Assembly: GCA_905236675.1 (NCBI GenBank)
Contig: CAJOND010000022.1
Span: 1-64,000 of the forward strand
Length of the DNA: 64,000 nucleotides
Source: Candidatus Rifleibacteriota bacterium
GTDB lineage: Bacteria > Muiribacteriota > Ozemobacteria > Ozemobacterales > Ozemobacteraceae
Direction: 5' to 3'
Made by a program: the position numbers and the translations under genes. The notes beneath the pieces were generated by a model. That model made no database searches. It was not told the origin of the DNA and saw only the letters and a list, made by a program, of their open reading frames with translations. Shown piece after piece: positions 26,163 through 37,400 of the stretch. The number at the start of each line of letters is the position of its first letter. The stretch's first letter is position 1.

Positions 26163-26344
26163 GAGTCTTTTCTTTTACATAATAGCAAAAATCTATCTTT
26201 GTAAGGAAAAAACAATTGAAAAATTAATCATAAATAAGATTCTCATAATCTACTTTTAAGTTACTAAAATATAAGTGCCAAGAAATAGAACAATTACCTT
26301 AAGAAACAAATAAGAATTTACTATAGCAATTCAATAGGCTTTTT

Positions 26345-26416
26345 ATCTACACTTTTTATGACAAATGTGTAGGCAATTAGCACAATCTAATCTGGACTTA
26401 AAAATTAGTTTAGCAC
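26345..26416. repeat. Palindromic element, copy 2 (shortened)
   Basis: TTTATGACAAATGTGTAG followed by ATTAGCACAATCTAATCTGG and TTAAAAATTAGTTT aligns almost base for base with 10540-10597. The left arm is reduced to TCTACAC, as if the hairpin interior had been deleted. The remaining arms CTACAC...GTGTAG still pair. Confidence 0.6.
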
Positions 26417-26510
26417 GGCCTCATCTGCAAAAAAATATTTAAACGTAGATAAACAAATATAAACATAAAAAAATTTTAAGATATGATTAAAAATATAAAA
26501 AAATTTATAT

Positions 26511-26556
26511 AGATAAGTAAAAATAAAAAAAAATAAAAAAAAATAAAAAAAAACTA
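26511..26556. repeat. A-rich 10-bp tandem repeat
   Basis: AAATAAAAAA occurs three times in a row (26521-26550) within a longer run of A with scattered T. It is low complexity and not coding on either strand. It may simply be slippage-prone intergenic sequence. Confidence 0.7.
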
Positions 26557-26668
26557 AACTTTTATCATTTTTTAGACGAATATATTTATGAAGTTCATGA
26601 GAGCTTAACAAAATAAAAAAGTTAAGCAAATATGGATGGACAACCAAACAAATCCCTAACTCCCTTTC

Positions 26669-26700
26669 AATGTGTCGCTAAAAAAACGGCACATTTTTTA
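26669..26700 (+). terminator. Orphan rightward terminator
   Basis: AATGTGTCG pairs with CGGCACATT (9 bp including one T-G pair) around a CTAAAAAAA loop and is followed by TTTTTTATTTT. It is oriented for a rightward transcript, yet no rightward gene lies between 25466 and here. It may end an unrecognised RNA, or act as a leader attenuator upstream of cobA-hemD. Confidence 0.5.
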
Positions 26701-26810
26701 TTTTAGCTTTTTACTCTATCTGAAAGCATATACATAAAAAATTCATTTATTGTTTTAATAATATTTTTATGGTACTTTTATTGAACAAACGTGATGAAAA
26801 GGTGCTAAAA

Positions 26811-28304
26811 ATGGTAGATTCAACAGTTTATTTAATAGGTGCAGGACCAGGAAATGAAGGTTTAATCACCGTAAGAGGTTTAGAATTATTAAGAAAAGCT
26901 GATGTTCTTGTCTATGATCAACTTGGAACTTCAGCTTTTTTAAATGAAGTTCCTAAAAATTGTCAAATGTATGATGTTGGGAAATCATCTGGCAACCACA
27001 AACTGAGTCAGGACGGAATTAATGAACTGTTAGCTGAAAAAGCAAAAGAATTTAAAAGAGTAGTCAGATTAAAAGGCGGTGACCCTTATATTTTTGGAAG
27101 AGGGGGAGAAGAATACCTTTATTTAAAGGAAAGAGGAATAAATGTTGAAGTAATTCCTGGTATAACTTCAGCTATTTCTGTTCCTGCCTATGCTGGCATA
27201 CCAATAACTCAGAGAGGTTATACGACCTCTTTAGCGATAATTACAGGCCATGAAGCTCAAAAAGAGTCCAGCGATTTAAATTGGAAAGCTTTAGCAGGAA
27301 TAGGAACTGTAGTTTTTGTTATGGGTGTAAAGAATATTGGAAAAATCTGCCAAAACCTTATAAACGAAGGGAAAAGTCCAAATACTCCAGTAGCCATGAT
27401 TCGCAATGGAACTCTACCAATGCAGAAAACATATATAGGCACCCTGGCCACAATGGAAGAAATTGTAAAAAAGGAAAACATACAACCTCCGTGCGTTACT
27501 GTTGTAGGCAAAGTAGTAGATCTTCATTCTGAACTTAATTGGTTTGAAAAATTACCACTTTATGAGAAAAATATTGTAGTTACACGTTCCAGATCTCAAG
27601 CAAGTAGTTTATTGAAAGAATTAAAAGAGCTTGGCGCCAATGCAATTGAATGTCCAACTATTAAAATAACGGAAATTACTGAAAATAAAGCATTTGATGG
27701 CTTTATTAATAATCACAGCAACTATTCACATCTTGTATTTACTTCTGTAAATGGTGTTGAACTATTTATCAAAAAGGTTTTAGAAGCAAATAAAGATTTA
27801 CGCATTCTTTACGGTAAAAAAATAATCTGTATTGGTCCAGCAACAGCAGAAGCTTTTAAATCCAGAGCTATAATTCCAGATTATATTCCAGAAACTTATG
27901 TAGCCGAAAGTATGATTCCATATTTTGAAAAAGAAAGTAATGCCAAAGTAGCAATTTTAAGAGCTGAAAAAGCAAGAGAAGTATTGCCAGAAGCCTTAAA
28001 AAAACTTGGTCATCAAGTAAATGTGATTCCACTTTATCACACAGATTTCGAAAACTCTATTAGCTTAGAGATACTTGAATTACTGAAAAACAACCAGATT
28101 GACTATGTTACTTTTACAAGCTCTTCTACAGTAGATGGTTTTGCTAAAATGCTAGAAAATACTAACATCAAAACAGAATGTATTCCTGCAGCTGTAATAG
28201 GACCTGTTACAGAAGAGACATGCAAAAAATATGGTTTTAATGTAGTAGCAAAAGCAAAAGAATACACTATTCAGGGGTTAGTTGAAGCCATCATAAAAAG
28301 ATAA
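26811..28304 (+). CDS. cobA-hemD: Uroporphyrinogen-III methyltransferase / uroporphyrinogen-III synthase fusion
   Basis: A 497-residue two-domain protein; the start at 26811 is set by AAAAGGTG just upstream and by the family N-terminus VYLIGAGPGNEGL. Residues 1-240 are the CobA/SUMT domain (SAM-binding GAGPG at 10-14, GGDPYIFGRGGEE at 89-101, VIPGITSA). Residues 250-497 are the HemD domain, which closes hydroxymethylbilane to uroporphyrinogen III. Such fusions make the precursor for precorrin-2 and so feed siroheme, heme d1 or cobalamin. No other tetrapyrrole gene is in the window, so the end product cannot be told. An in-frame extension to 26769 is possible but not needed. Confidence 0.93.
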   Translation: MVDSTVYLIGAGPGNEGLITVRGLELLRKADVLVYDQLGTSAFLNEVPKNCQMYDVGKSSGNHKLSQDGINELLAEKAKEFKRVVRLKGGDPYIFGRGGEEYLYLKERGINVEVIPGITSAISVPAYAGIPITQRGYTTSLAIITGHEAQKESSDLNWKALAGIGTVVFVMGVKNIGKICQNLINEGKSPNTPVAMIRNGTLPMQKTYIGTLATMEEIVKKENIQPPCVTVVGKVVDLHSELNWFEKLPLYEKNIVVTRSRSQASSLLKELKELGANAIECPTIKITEITENKAFDGFINNHSNYSHLVFTSVNGVELFIKKVLEANKDLRILYGKKIICIGPATAEAFKSRAIIPDYIPETYVAESMIPYFEKESNAKVAILRAEKAREVLPEALKKLGHQVNVIPLYHTDFENSISLEILELLKNNQIDYVTFTSSSTVDGFAKMLENTNIKTECIPAAVIGPVTEETCKKYGFNVVAKAKEYTIQGLVEAIIKR

Positions 28305-28331
28305 GTGTATATATCATGGTCATTGATCAGA

Positions 28332-28356
28332 CAAAAATAGCAAAGAAACTCTTTGC
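28332..28356 (-). terminator. Terminator at the end of the cyclase operon
   Basis: On the minus strand GCAAAG-AGTTT-CTTTGC is followed by TATTTTTG. This small hairpin lies 9 bases after the stop codon of the last cyclase gene. The stem is short, so efficiency may be modest. Confidence 0.5.
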
Positions 28357-28364
28357 AGAATAAA

Positions 28365-31300
28365 TCATTTGTCAGTTAGGACGTAAACTTTCATGGGTTG
28401 AGATTTGCCCTTAAGCTCTACTTCACCAAATATTCTGGCATTGATTTCTTTTTCTGCTAATTTATAAAATGTTTCAGAAATCAGCAATCTGTTTTCTTCT
28501 TGCTTTTCTGCAAGACTTTCAATTCTTGCAGATACATTTACAGGATCTCCAATTACAGTAAAATCTCTCTTTTCTCCAACACCTAGATAGCCGGAAATTA
28601 CTTGTCCGTAATTGACTCCTATAGCTACTTCAAAGTCAAGATTATCATTTTTTATAATCTGCTGAACAGTTTTGCATATCATTAAAACACTTTCTTTTAT
28701 TTTATCTTTTTCAATATTAAAAGCTATCAGAAGTTTTTCTCCCATAATCTTATCTATGTCGCCACCAGCTTCTAATATAGTTCCAGCAATATTAGCAATC
28801 TGCTTTCTAAGTTTATAGAATAATTCGTCTATAGGAGTCCGCTTCATAATCTTGTCAAAGTCAGGAACAGAAATATAAAGCAAAACTACATCAACTTTTT
28901 TGCTTTCATTTTCAGAATGATTTGAAGCAACATTAAGAGCAGATTTTGAAACCATTCTGTTCATAAGCTGTTTTTCTTCCAAGCCTTTCATCATTTTATC
29001 AAAAGAATCGCATAAGATTCCAAGTTCATCATTTCTTGAAAACTCTGTTCTAAATTTATAATCACCTTTTTCTACAGATTTTACTCCTTCTATAAGGCGT
29101 TTGATTGGTAAAAGCAAATCACTGATACTAATTTGAACAATTGAATAAATCATTATTATCGAGAATAATATTATCGAAGCAAATATAGGAAGAAAAATGT
29201 ATGCTTCCTTTTTTATCGGATATTCTGAAGCCATAGCAACATAAACATTATCTGATATTTTATTTCCCTGTCTTGCCTCAATAAGATGTTTCCCGTATAG
29301 TTCTGTTGAAATTGAAACGGGTAAATAGCTGGCATTTATCCAAGAAGCAATAAAATCTAATTCTTTTAAGGTTTTCAATTCTTCTCGTTTGTTTATACAA
29401 TTATTATACTTTGAAACAAAATCATAGAAAAAGTATTGCCCCACATCTACGTTTGGTGAATAAAAGACATAATAATTATCTGTTTTTGCTCCTGAAATAA
29501 TGTAATCCTTTAAAGGAAATTTATCATTTCTTAAATTGCATATTCTAGGTTTAAGCTCATTATCGAAAAATATTAATGCAAATAACACGTATTCAAGATT
29601 CTGCTTATCATTGTCAGAATAAACGGTTGCAACATGAATGCCAACAGTATTATATGTAACAGTTACAAAATTTAAATTATCAGGGAAATTAACTATTTTA
29701 ATAGTAAACAAATTACCAAAGATTGAACTTAATGCTTTTAGCATTGGTTCAATAATTAATCCACCTTTAGCTTCAGATTTATTATTGTTGGTAACGTTAC
29801 CTTTTAAATAAACTGTTTTCGCTAAATCTACCAAAATCTTCCCAAATTGACTAAGCCCTGATTCTTTATCATAGCCAGTTTGATCTGCTCGTCTTGAGTG
29901 ACCAGCTACCCAGTCGTTTTTACCAACAATAACTATTTCTCTGATATTAAAATGAGGATGAAATTCATATTTTCTATAATCAAGATATTCTTGTTTTTGG
30001 ATAGGATTTATTTTGAATAAGTCATCGCCATCTAAACAGTTTTCTTTTATTTTGTCTCTCAAGGATTTAACAATAGATTTTTTCTTTTCTTGCTTACCTT
30101 CTTTATTTGCTAGAAAAGCCAATTGCTTTATATAATCAGAAATAGCAAAATCTTTTATAAAAGTTTCACATAATGGGTTATAGTAATATTCTCTTTCTTC
30201 TATTTCATCCATTAATTTATTTAATTTATATCGAACCTCAGATTTTTTAACATTAAATGCTTCATTTACATAAAGATAAGAAACAAAAGCAACAGTTATA
30301 ACTGGCAAAATAGAAGACACTAAAATATCTATTCTTAATTTTGTAGCAACTGTTGGATTTGACAAATAATTTTTCTTTATTAGAAAAATAATAATGAAAG
30401 AAAACAAAAAAATCAGAGACAAAAGAATAATACTGTTTCTAGAAATAATAGAGTTATAGTAATCTAATAAGTCTTTTTTTATGACATATATAGCACAAGT
30501 TTCATTGTTAATTTCTATATTTTCTAAGAAGTAACCTTTTTCTGTTTTAATGTTTGAAACAGTATTATTATTTAAATAATCTTTTTCTTTTTGAGGGAAA
30601 TTATTAGAATAATACCATTTATTTTTATTTTTTATAGCTAATAAAAGATTATTTCCTGCTAATAGAGTATAATAATTTGCTAAATAAGTTTCACTATAAT
30701 TTTTAGGTAATCCACAAAATAAGTAACCAATAAACTTTTCTTGTTTAGAATCAAATATTTTAGTAGTGAAGAAAAACATTTCTTCTTTATCTATTGTTGT
30801 TAAAGCAGCTCGTCTGTAATATGAGGAACGAAGGTCTTCGTCTCTAACAGTATCTAACATGAATTTTTTAATGAAATTTTTTCTATCCAAAGATTGTTTT
30901 GAAACAGCCATAGGCATTTTTACACATGCTAGAACATACTCATCCATTAAATCACAGGTTTTAGGAGAAAATCCATTTGAAGAAAGATTTTCTTTTTTTA
31001 TTTCATTATCTGTAATAAAGCAGCAGTGATACTTTGGTATAGGATATCCAAGAGCTTCATATTTTTGGACAATTTTTTCAATTTCTTGCTTATTTAACGA
31101 ATCTTTTGTTTTTAATGACTCATTTATATCTTCATATAATTTAAAACATAAAGCTTCAAAAGCAGAACAAAGAACATTTTCACTTTTTAACTGCTCGATT
31201 AAACGATAACATTCTTTGGAAGACTCAGATATTAAATCTGTCTTTGTTTTTGAAAAAACAATATTAAAACCAGTTATTATAAAAACAAATAAAAAAATTA

Positions 31301-34300
31301 TTACGGTAAAAATGAGCAAAGAAAGCTTTATGTGTTCAGGTATCCTAGAGGTTTTTGTGAGTGAAAAAACTTTTGTATTTTCTTTTTTATTTTTTGTTTC
31401 ATTATTTTCAATGAATTTGTTTTTGTTTTCATAGTCAAAATAAAGATTACGAGCTTTTTCATAGCTATTTTTATTTAAAGAATAAACTGAAGAACCAAGA
31501 TTTTTATCATCTAATTTTTTTAACTCATAGCCTAAAGTAGCAATTTTATCTGCTATATATTCTTCAATTACAATTGGAAATTCCTTATTTTGTATAGATA
31601 AAGCTTCGAATTTGGCTGCTTTTTTTAATGGTTCACCCAATATGGCATAATCAAGTCTGGTTTCCAAGCTACCGACAGAACCAGAATGCATGATTCCATA
31701 GCAAAGTCCCACTCCTATTCGATATGTAAACAAATTTTTATTTGATCTACGATTGTTTATAACAGCCAATTTGGAAATCATCATACAACCAGCGTTAAAA
31801 GCTCTTTCAGAAGCAGATTTATCAAATTCTCCTTTTTCTGGGAATATAGCTTCTATGGCATCTCCAATAAATTTATATATTAAACCACCATTATCAGAAA
31901 TAATCTTTGTCATTTCAGCAAAATGCTCATTCAAAAGATCTGTTATTATAATTGGATCATAAGATTCGCTCATACCCGTAAAATTACGTATATCAGAAAC
32001 AAGAGCTACTCCGCTGAAACTTTCCGTATTATTTAAAAGGTTGTTATTATCTTTTTGAATAACTTGCACAGCCTGGTCAGATATTAATTTTGAAAGACGT
32101 TCTTTCTCTTTTAAATCCTCTATCATTTCAGAAAAATCGTTAGATAAAAGCCCTAGCTCATCTTTTGGAGCATTTTCTAATATTACATTTAAATTACCAG
32201 AAGAAACGTCATCTAAAGCTTTCTTTAAAATAGAAACGGGTTTTAAGAACACTAAAGAAGACCTGATACTACATATAAACAGTATTAATAAAGAAACAAA
32301 AGCAAGTATATAAAAGATTATTTCTCTTTTTAATAGTCTTAATGTAATATTAAACTTATCTATCCAACCGACAAAAATAGTATGATTAAAATTCAAAGCA
32401 GGTCTAATAACTATTATGTTATCATGATTAACAATGCTATCTGGTTTATTTTCAATTTCTGCTAATTCAACATATTCTTTCACCTGATCAATAACATTCT
32501 GGTTTAAACGAGCTTTTTCTTTGCCAAGAAAACCTTTATTATTCCCCTTTGTCTTATATGCTAAAAAATAATGACTTTTGTTTTTCAAAGAGTAATTATC
32601 AAATGCTTCCTGAATAATTTTTTCATCCAGGGTTTTATCATCCCAAACAACAAAAAGCATATATTTGGTTTTAATGCCATCTTTAGTAGAAACTTTTATA
32701 AAATCAAAAATCTGGTAGCAACAAAAATCACCATTTTTTCTTTTTATAGGAACCGAGAAATATGAACTTAAATCCGTATCCAAATTTCGCCCCATAATAG
32801 ATTTATAACCTTTGTTAGCCAAATCGCTTTCATCATCCCCAACAAATCTTTCAATTGGTTCAGATTTTCCCTCATTTTCAAAATTAATTTGTTTAATTAA
32901 TAAATTAATTTGTGCAGTTTGAAAACTTTTAATCAGAAGATCAACATCAATGTCTGTAGGTAAACTACCCTTTGAAATAGCCCCTTTACCTTTTTCATCA
33001 AGTATTTTAACTCCTAATACAGGTAAACTATTTAGATTATTTTTTTCAAAAATTTCAACAACACGATTGGTGACAATAGGATTTGAAATACCATATTCTT
33101 CAATTAATTTAATAAGAGTAGGATCATTTATAGCTTTTTTAAAAGCTTTTCTATAATCTTTAATACTAGCTAATTTTTGAGCATCAAAAGTTTTTATAGC
33201 AGTTTGTAATTCCGTGTTAGCCTGGTCTATTTCAGTATTTTCATATCGAAGCAAATAACCATATGCTGTTGTAGTCAATAAACTTAAAGGTAATACAGAA
33301 GCTAACAAATAAGATAAAGCAAATCTAATTTTAAGACTTATTTGAGGCCATTTTCCAAAACAAATACCACAATATAATATTATTATCAGACTTAAAACAG
33401 AAAAAATATCTACGCAAATAAGCCATTTTGGGAAAGAAAAATAGTTTAAAGATTTTACTAAAACTACAGCTATATGGGTTGAGCCTTTGCCGAGATGACA
33501 ATAAGCAGTATATTTCCCAATAGATGTTCCTTGAGGTAAAGGTTCTTTTAACCATTGCTCCAAATTATTATCTTCTTGTATAGTCAGTTTTTGTGCAAAT
33601 TTATTAAATTCATCAGATTTGTCTAAAGGAGTTAATAATTCTGCCTTTCCATAATTCTTATAAAGAGGTACAAAACCACCTGTAGCCACACGTCTAGATT
33701 TTAGCTTTTTAAGAGCTATTAAACGTCCTTTTTCTCTATAATTAATTACTTCATTTGAAATAAGAATAGCTCCATAGACGTCTTTATTGCTACTTATATA
33801 ATAATCCCATATAAACCAGCAATTCTTATGTATTCCATTAGCAAAAACGGTTGTTCCTCGAAATTCTTTTGCTATCGCTACAAGGTCCGTAAAATCACCT
33901 AATAATACTTTAGCACTTTTTTCATTAGTTATATTTTCAGCTATTTTTTTAATTTCACTTTTATTATTACTTTTACTAAGTTGATAGATATGCTCAAAAG
34001 CACGACATAGTATCTTTTTCCCTTTAATGTAGTTATCCTTATAAAAAATTAAATCTGTATTTTGAGTTTCTGAGGGAATTTTAAAAACATAGAGTTTATA
34101 TTCAGGAAAAGGATCTTCAAAAACTCTGTCAGCACCTTTATCCAAAGCTGTAATTAAAAAAGATTTATTCTTCCATTCTTTTTCGGCATTACTTTTTAAT
34201 TGTTCAAAAAAATCTTTAAATATTGAAGAAAAAGCGTTGTTAAAATCAGACTCAACAGATAATGTTTCTGCTTCATGTAATGCTTTTGATTCCTGCTGTT

Positions 34301-34424
34301 TTTTTTCCCTTTCATAGTTTATATTTGCAATTAAATATAAACTGAGATTTATAGATAAAAGTGGGATAACAAAAAGGAGAATAATAAGAATTCTTGTATA
34401 TTTTTCTGACGTTCTATTATTCAT
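28365..34424 (-). CDS. Giant tandem class III adenylate cyclase receptor, paralogue 1
   Basis: 2,019 residues made of two similar halves. Half one: membrane helix (12-35), periplasmic region, two helices (about 333-355 and 369-391), a second periplasmic region, helix (about 700-716), HAMP with DELG, and cyclase domain C1 (about 795-990). Half two repeats this: helices near 1030-1055, 1325-1350, 1368-1393 and 1742-1765, a second HAMP and cyclase domain C2 (about 1840-2010). C1 has both metal Asp (SDIRNFT, YKFIGDAIEAIF), but at the Asn/Arg positions it reads KPLKK-type sequence (GEPLKKAAK). C2 has Ile for the first metal Asp (LYISVPDF) and Glu for the second (DKIMGEK), but keeps substrate Lys and Asp (RDFTVIGD) and the Asn and Arg (VNVSAR). 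One composite ATP site is predicted. It is last in the operon. Confidence 0.88.
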   Translation of the reverse strand: MNNRTSEKYTRILIILLFVIPLLSINLSLYLIANINYEREKKQQESKALHEAETLSVESDFNNAFSSIFKDFFEQLKSNAEKEWKNKSFLITALDKGADRVFEDPFPEYKLYVFKIPSETQNTDLIFYKDNYIKGKKILCRAFEHIYQLSKSNNKSEIKKIAENITNEKSAKVLLGDFTDLVAIAKEFRGTTVFANGIHKNCWFIWDYYISSNKDVYGAILISNEVINYREKGRLIALKKLKSRRVATGGFVPLYKNYGKAELLTPLDKSDEFNKFAQKLTIQEDNNLEQWLKEPLPQGTSIGKYTAYCHLGKGSTHIAVVLVKSLNYFSFPKWLICVDIFSVLSLIIILYCGICFGKWPQISLKIRFALSYLLASVLPLSLLTTTAYGYLLRYENTEIDQANTELQTAIKTFDAQKLASIKDYRKAFKKAINDPTLIKLIEEYGISNPIVTNRVVEIFEKNNLNSLPVLGVKILDEKGKGAISKGSLPTDIDVDLLIKSFQTAQINLLIKQINFENEGKSEPIERFVGDDESDLANKGYKSIMGRNLDTDLSSYFSVPIKRKNGDFCCYQIFDFIKVSTKDGIKTKYMLFVVWDDKTLDEKIIQEAFDNYSLKNKSHYFLAYKTKGNNKGFLGKEKARLNQNVIDQVKEYVELAEIENKPDSIVNHDNIIVIRPALNFNHTIFVGWIDKFNITLRLLKREIIFYILAFVSLLILFICSIRSSLVFLKPVSILKKALDDVSSGNLNVILENAPKDELGLLSNDFSEMIEDLKEKERLSKLISDQAVQVIQKDNNNLLNNTESFSGVALVSDIRNFTGMSESYDPIIITDLLNEHFAEMTKIISDNGGLIYKFIGDAIEAIFPEKGEFDKSASERAFNAGCMMISKLAVINNRRSNKNLFTYRIGVGLCYGIMHSGSVGSLETRLDYAILGEPLKKAAKFEALSIQNKEFPIVIEEYIADKIATLGYELKKLDDKNLGSSVYSLNKNSYEKARNLYFDYENKNKFIENNETKNKKENTKVFSLTKTSRIPEHIKLSLLIFTVIIFLFVFIITGFNIVFSKTKTDLISESSKECYRLIEQLKSENVLCSAFEALCFKLYEDINESLKTKDSLNKQEIEKIVQKYEALGYPIPKYHCCFITDNEIKKENLSSNGFSPKTCDLMDEYVLACVKMPMAVSKQSLDRKNFIKKFMLDTVRDEDLRSSYYRRAALTTIDKEEMFFFTTKIFDSKQEKFIGYLFCGLPKNYSETYLANYYTLLAGNNLLLAIKNKNKWYYSNNFPQKEKDYLNNNTVSNIKTEKGYFLENIEINNETCAIYVIKKDLLDYYNSIISRNSIILLSLIFLFSFIIIFLIKKNYLSNPTVATKLRIDILVSSILPVITVAFVSYLYVNEAFNVKKSEVRYKLNKLMDEIEEREYYYNPLCETFIKDFAISDYIKQLAFLANKEGKQEKKKSIVKSLRDKIKENCLDGDDLFKINPIQKQEYLDYRKYEFHPHFNIREIVIVGKNDWVAGHSRRADQTGYDKESGLSQFGKILVDLAKTVYLKGNVTNNNKSEAKGGLIIEPMLKALSSIFGNLFTIKIVNFPDNLNFVTVTYNTVGIHVATVYSDNDKQNLEYVLFALIFFDNELKPRICNLRNDKFPLKDYIISGAKTDNYYVFYSPNVDVGQYFFYDFVSKYNNCINKREELKTLKELDFIASWINASYLPVSISTELYGKHLIEARQGNKISDNVYVAMASEYPIKKEAYIFLPIFASIILFSIIMIYSIVQISISDLLLPIKRLIEGVKSVEKGDYKFRTEFSRNDELGILCDSFDKMMKGLEEKQLMNRMVSKSALNVASNHSENESKKVDVVLLYISVPDFDKIMKRTPIDELFYKLRKQIANIAGTILEAGGDIDKIMGEKLLIAFNIEKDKIKESVLMICKTVQQIIKNDNLDFEVAIGVNYGQVISGYLGVGEKRDFTVIGDPVNVSARIESLAEKQEENRLLISETFYKLAEKEINARIFGEVELKGKSQPMKVYVLTDK

Positions 34425-34438
34425 AACAGCATAAAATA

Positions 34439-37400
34439 CTAAAACAACTGGTAAACTTTCATTGGTTGAGATTTACCTTTTAGTTCAACTTCTCCATATA
34501 ATTTTGCATTAATGTATTTGCCAATTTTAGCATAAACAGTTTCGGAAATAAGACATCGATTGCTTTCTAAGTTTTCTGATAAACTTTCTATACGAGCAGC
34601 AACATTTACAGAATCACCTATAATAGTAAAATCACGCTTGTTTCCAACCCCAAGGAATCCGCTTATAACATTACCATAATTCAAACCAATAGCAACAGGA
34701 AAAGAAAGATTATTTGATTTTTCATTCTGACATATTTCTTTTGCTACTTTGCAAGCTGAAAGCATTGCCTCATCAGAATTACTATTTACAGGAAATATTG
34801 CAAGCAATTTTTCGCCTATAATTTTATCTATTTCACCGCCTTTTTCTAAAATAAGCTTTGCAATTATGGATATTTGTTTCTTTAATGAATCAAAAAGTTC
34901 GTATTCGTTTAATCTATCAACGTATGAACCAAAATCTGGCACTCCTATATATATTAATACTGAGTCAACTTTGGTTGAATCTAAACCGTTTCCCTGTAAT
35001 GTAAAATTTTGTGCTGTTTTAGACAACATATGGGTCATTGTTCGTTTTTCATCCAAACCTCTTATCATTTTATCAAATGCCAAGCATAAAGAACCAAGCT
35101 CATCATTTCTAACTGTATTAATACGAAAAGAGAAGTTTTCTCGATTTACTTCTTTTATTCCAGTAATAAGCGCTTCAATAGGATTAATAATATCGTTAGC
35201 TATGTTTCGCATATTGTAGATAATAATAATTAAAGAACTAACAAACAAAACCCAAAATACAACAACAATTATATACAATTCTTCTCTTATTATTCTTTCT
35301 GGATATGATAAAATCATTACCGCATTGAGTCTGGTTATTGAAGATGTAGCTTCTAGAATATAAGATTGATTTGCTAGATTTATAACAGTAGAAATAGGAT
35401 AATCAGAAGAAGAAACACAAAAAGCATACTGACCCAATGGAATCCTTAAATTGTTATTAAAAGTTCTTTCGGCTATAACTCCATATCGAAAAGATTCGGA
35501 CATAAACACCTTGTAGTCAGTTTTAATTTTTTCTGAAAGCTCTGCTAAATAATGATAAATTCTGAAGGTAATTAACCATATAAATATTGCATCAGGTTTT
35601 TCTTGGTCTGGAACAGGAGAAACCATTAATCCCAGTCGGCCAAGACCTAATTTCAGGTCTATTGGCGTATTACTTCCATAAAAAATCTTAATATATGTAT
35701 CTTCTCCAAAAAATGTTTTGATTGCTTTCAGAGCAGTATCTGTTACAAGCTCATCTTTAATAGCATTATTATCTGTTTCCTGTTTATCTACGAATTTACC
35801 CTGTTTAATCCAAATTGCTTTAGCTATAAGCTTTAAAAATAAACCGAAAGCTTCTTTTGAGCTCTCACTTTCAATATAGCTTACAGAATAAATAGCTTCT
35901 TTTTTTTTGTTTTTATTCTTGTTTAATTCAGATATGTTTATTTTATTGTCTAGCTTATCTTTAGAATCAGTAAAACAGTATGACCACTCGTTTTTACCAC
36001 ATACAGCAACATCGGCAACAGAAGTATTAATAACTGTTTTTTCTTCCTGATTATATGTTTCTTTTTGGTAAACTATTTTTTCAGTTATATTTCTCAAATT
36101 TTTTAAAGCATTTATTTTGATTTCGTTAGAACTGTTTATATCATTTAAATCTCTAACACTTTTTATAATTTCCTGAGATTTGCATATTTTTCTTATATTA
36201 TTCCAGACAATAGGTAAAGAAAATTCATTCTTTCTTTCAAATTCTTCGGAAAATCTTTGAATATCAGTACGTTTTTGAGATATTATTACGTAATAATATT
36301 CATTTATAAATAAATTAAATACGAAAAACAATGTAATTACAGGTATAACAGCAGCAACAATTAATATTAGCCACAATTTTGCCGAAACAGAACTGTTTAT
36401 CCACGAACGACCCTTTATAATCTTAAATAATAAGTAAAAAAATATAAAACTTAAAATAATAATCATGATTATTATAAAAATAACCTTTTTGTTATTCTGT
36501 CCATAAAATCCAGAAAGGTAAACATCAAAATTATCATTTCCAATATTGATATTACCTATATCAAGTAAATCGCTAGAAGCAAGAAAAAGCTTTGATATTT
36601 CTTTTTTTGAATCTTTATTTATTATTTCATTTTTTAATTTAACAGGAAAATTATTTGAGAAAAACCAAGATTCTGACGTGGAAATTTTTGATGAAGTATT
36701 TTTTAATGCTATATAATTGTCGTTCTTTGTAAATGTATCAAGAAATAACGGAATTGAATTTAATGCTTTTCTCGTAGGCATTGTTATAACCAAATACCCA
36801 ACTAATTCAGGATCTTTATCTATATTTTTATAATAATCAATACAATATAAAAAACAAGGTTCTTTTCTAAAAACCATTTCAACAGAAGAGTTAAGCAAAT
36901 CTCTTTGTAAAAGGGAAATTAAAACTTTCTCACCAAATAAATCTCGTGATGGCTCTCCATAAGTCCTTTCCATATAACGTTTACATGGAAGCTGAAACTT
37001 ATTTTTCTCTTCATTTTCTAAATTCTGCTTTGCAGCAAGCTTATCTAATTCCTTTAAAGCAACACATAATCTAAAACTATCAGATAATTGTTTTATTTCA
37101 TTATCAGAAAAACCAGTGTTTGCTATAGCCTTTATTTTTATTTTATCGCAGAAAGAAGTATCTTTGTCATTAACAATTCCTGCAAAATTCTCAAATTTAA
37201 TAAATACCTTATTTAATTCACAATCTTTGATAATTTCGTCTTTCTCAAAATAAGAATTGAATTTATTAGAAATATTTTCTTCTAAAATTTTATTTTCATT
37301 AAACTCTTCAATTATGTCATTTAAAGTTTTAGCAAATTCTCTACATTTTATATCAAACGAAATTCTTGCAGAATCTTCACACTGAATTTGACCAAGTAAT

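Larger units (their letters stand above)
26091..26810. other. Gap between hfq and cobA-hemD
   Basis: This 720-base stretch has no supportable protein gene. It contains the hfq promoter, a shortened copy of the long palindromic element (26345-26416), a short inverted repeat GCTTAAC...GTTAAGC (26603-26627), an A-rich tandem repeat (26511-26556), an orphan rightward terminator (26669-26700), and the ribosome site of the next gene (AAAAGGTG at 26797-26804). Confidence 0.6.

Noticed and set aside
26511..26556. A-rich tandem repeat as a CRISPR or phase-variable tract
   Set aside because: The units have no unique spacers and do not lie in a gene or clear promoter; it is simple low-complexity sequence.
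26632..26706. A 24-codon frame beginning ATGGATGGACAACC
   Set aside because: It has no ribosome site and runs straight through the terminator hairpin, so it is better explained by chance.
34749..35219. Open frame of 156 codons on the plus strand inside cyclase paralogue 2
   Set aside because: It is antisense to the conserved C2/HAMP coding sequence, which is clearly real. No ribosome site or protein-like domain was seen, so it is a shadow of the A+T-rich gene.
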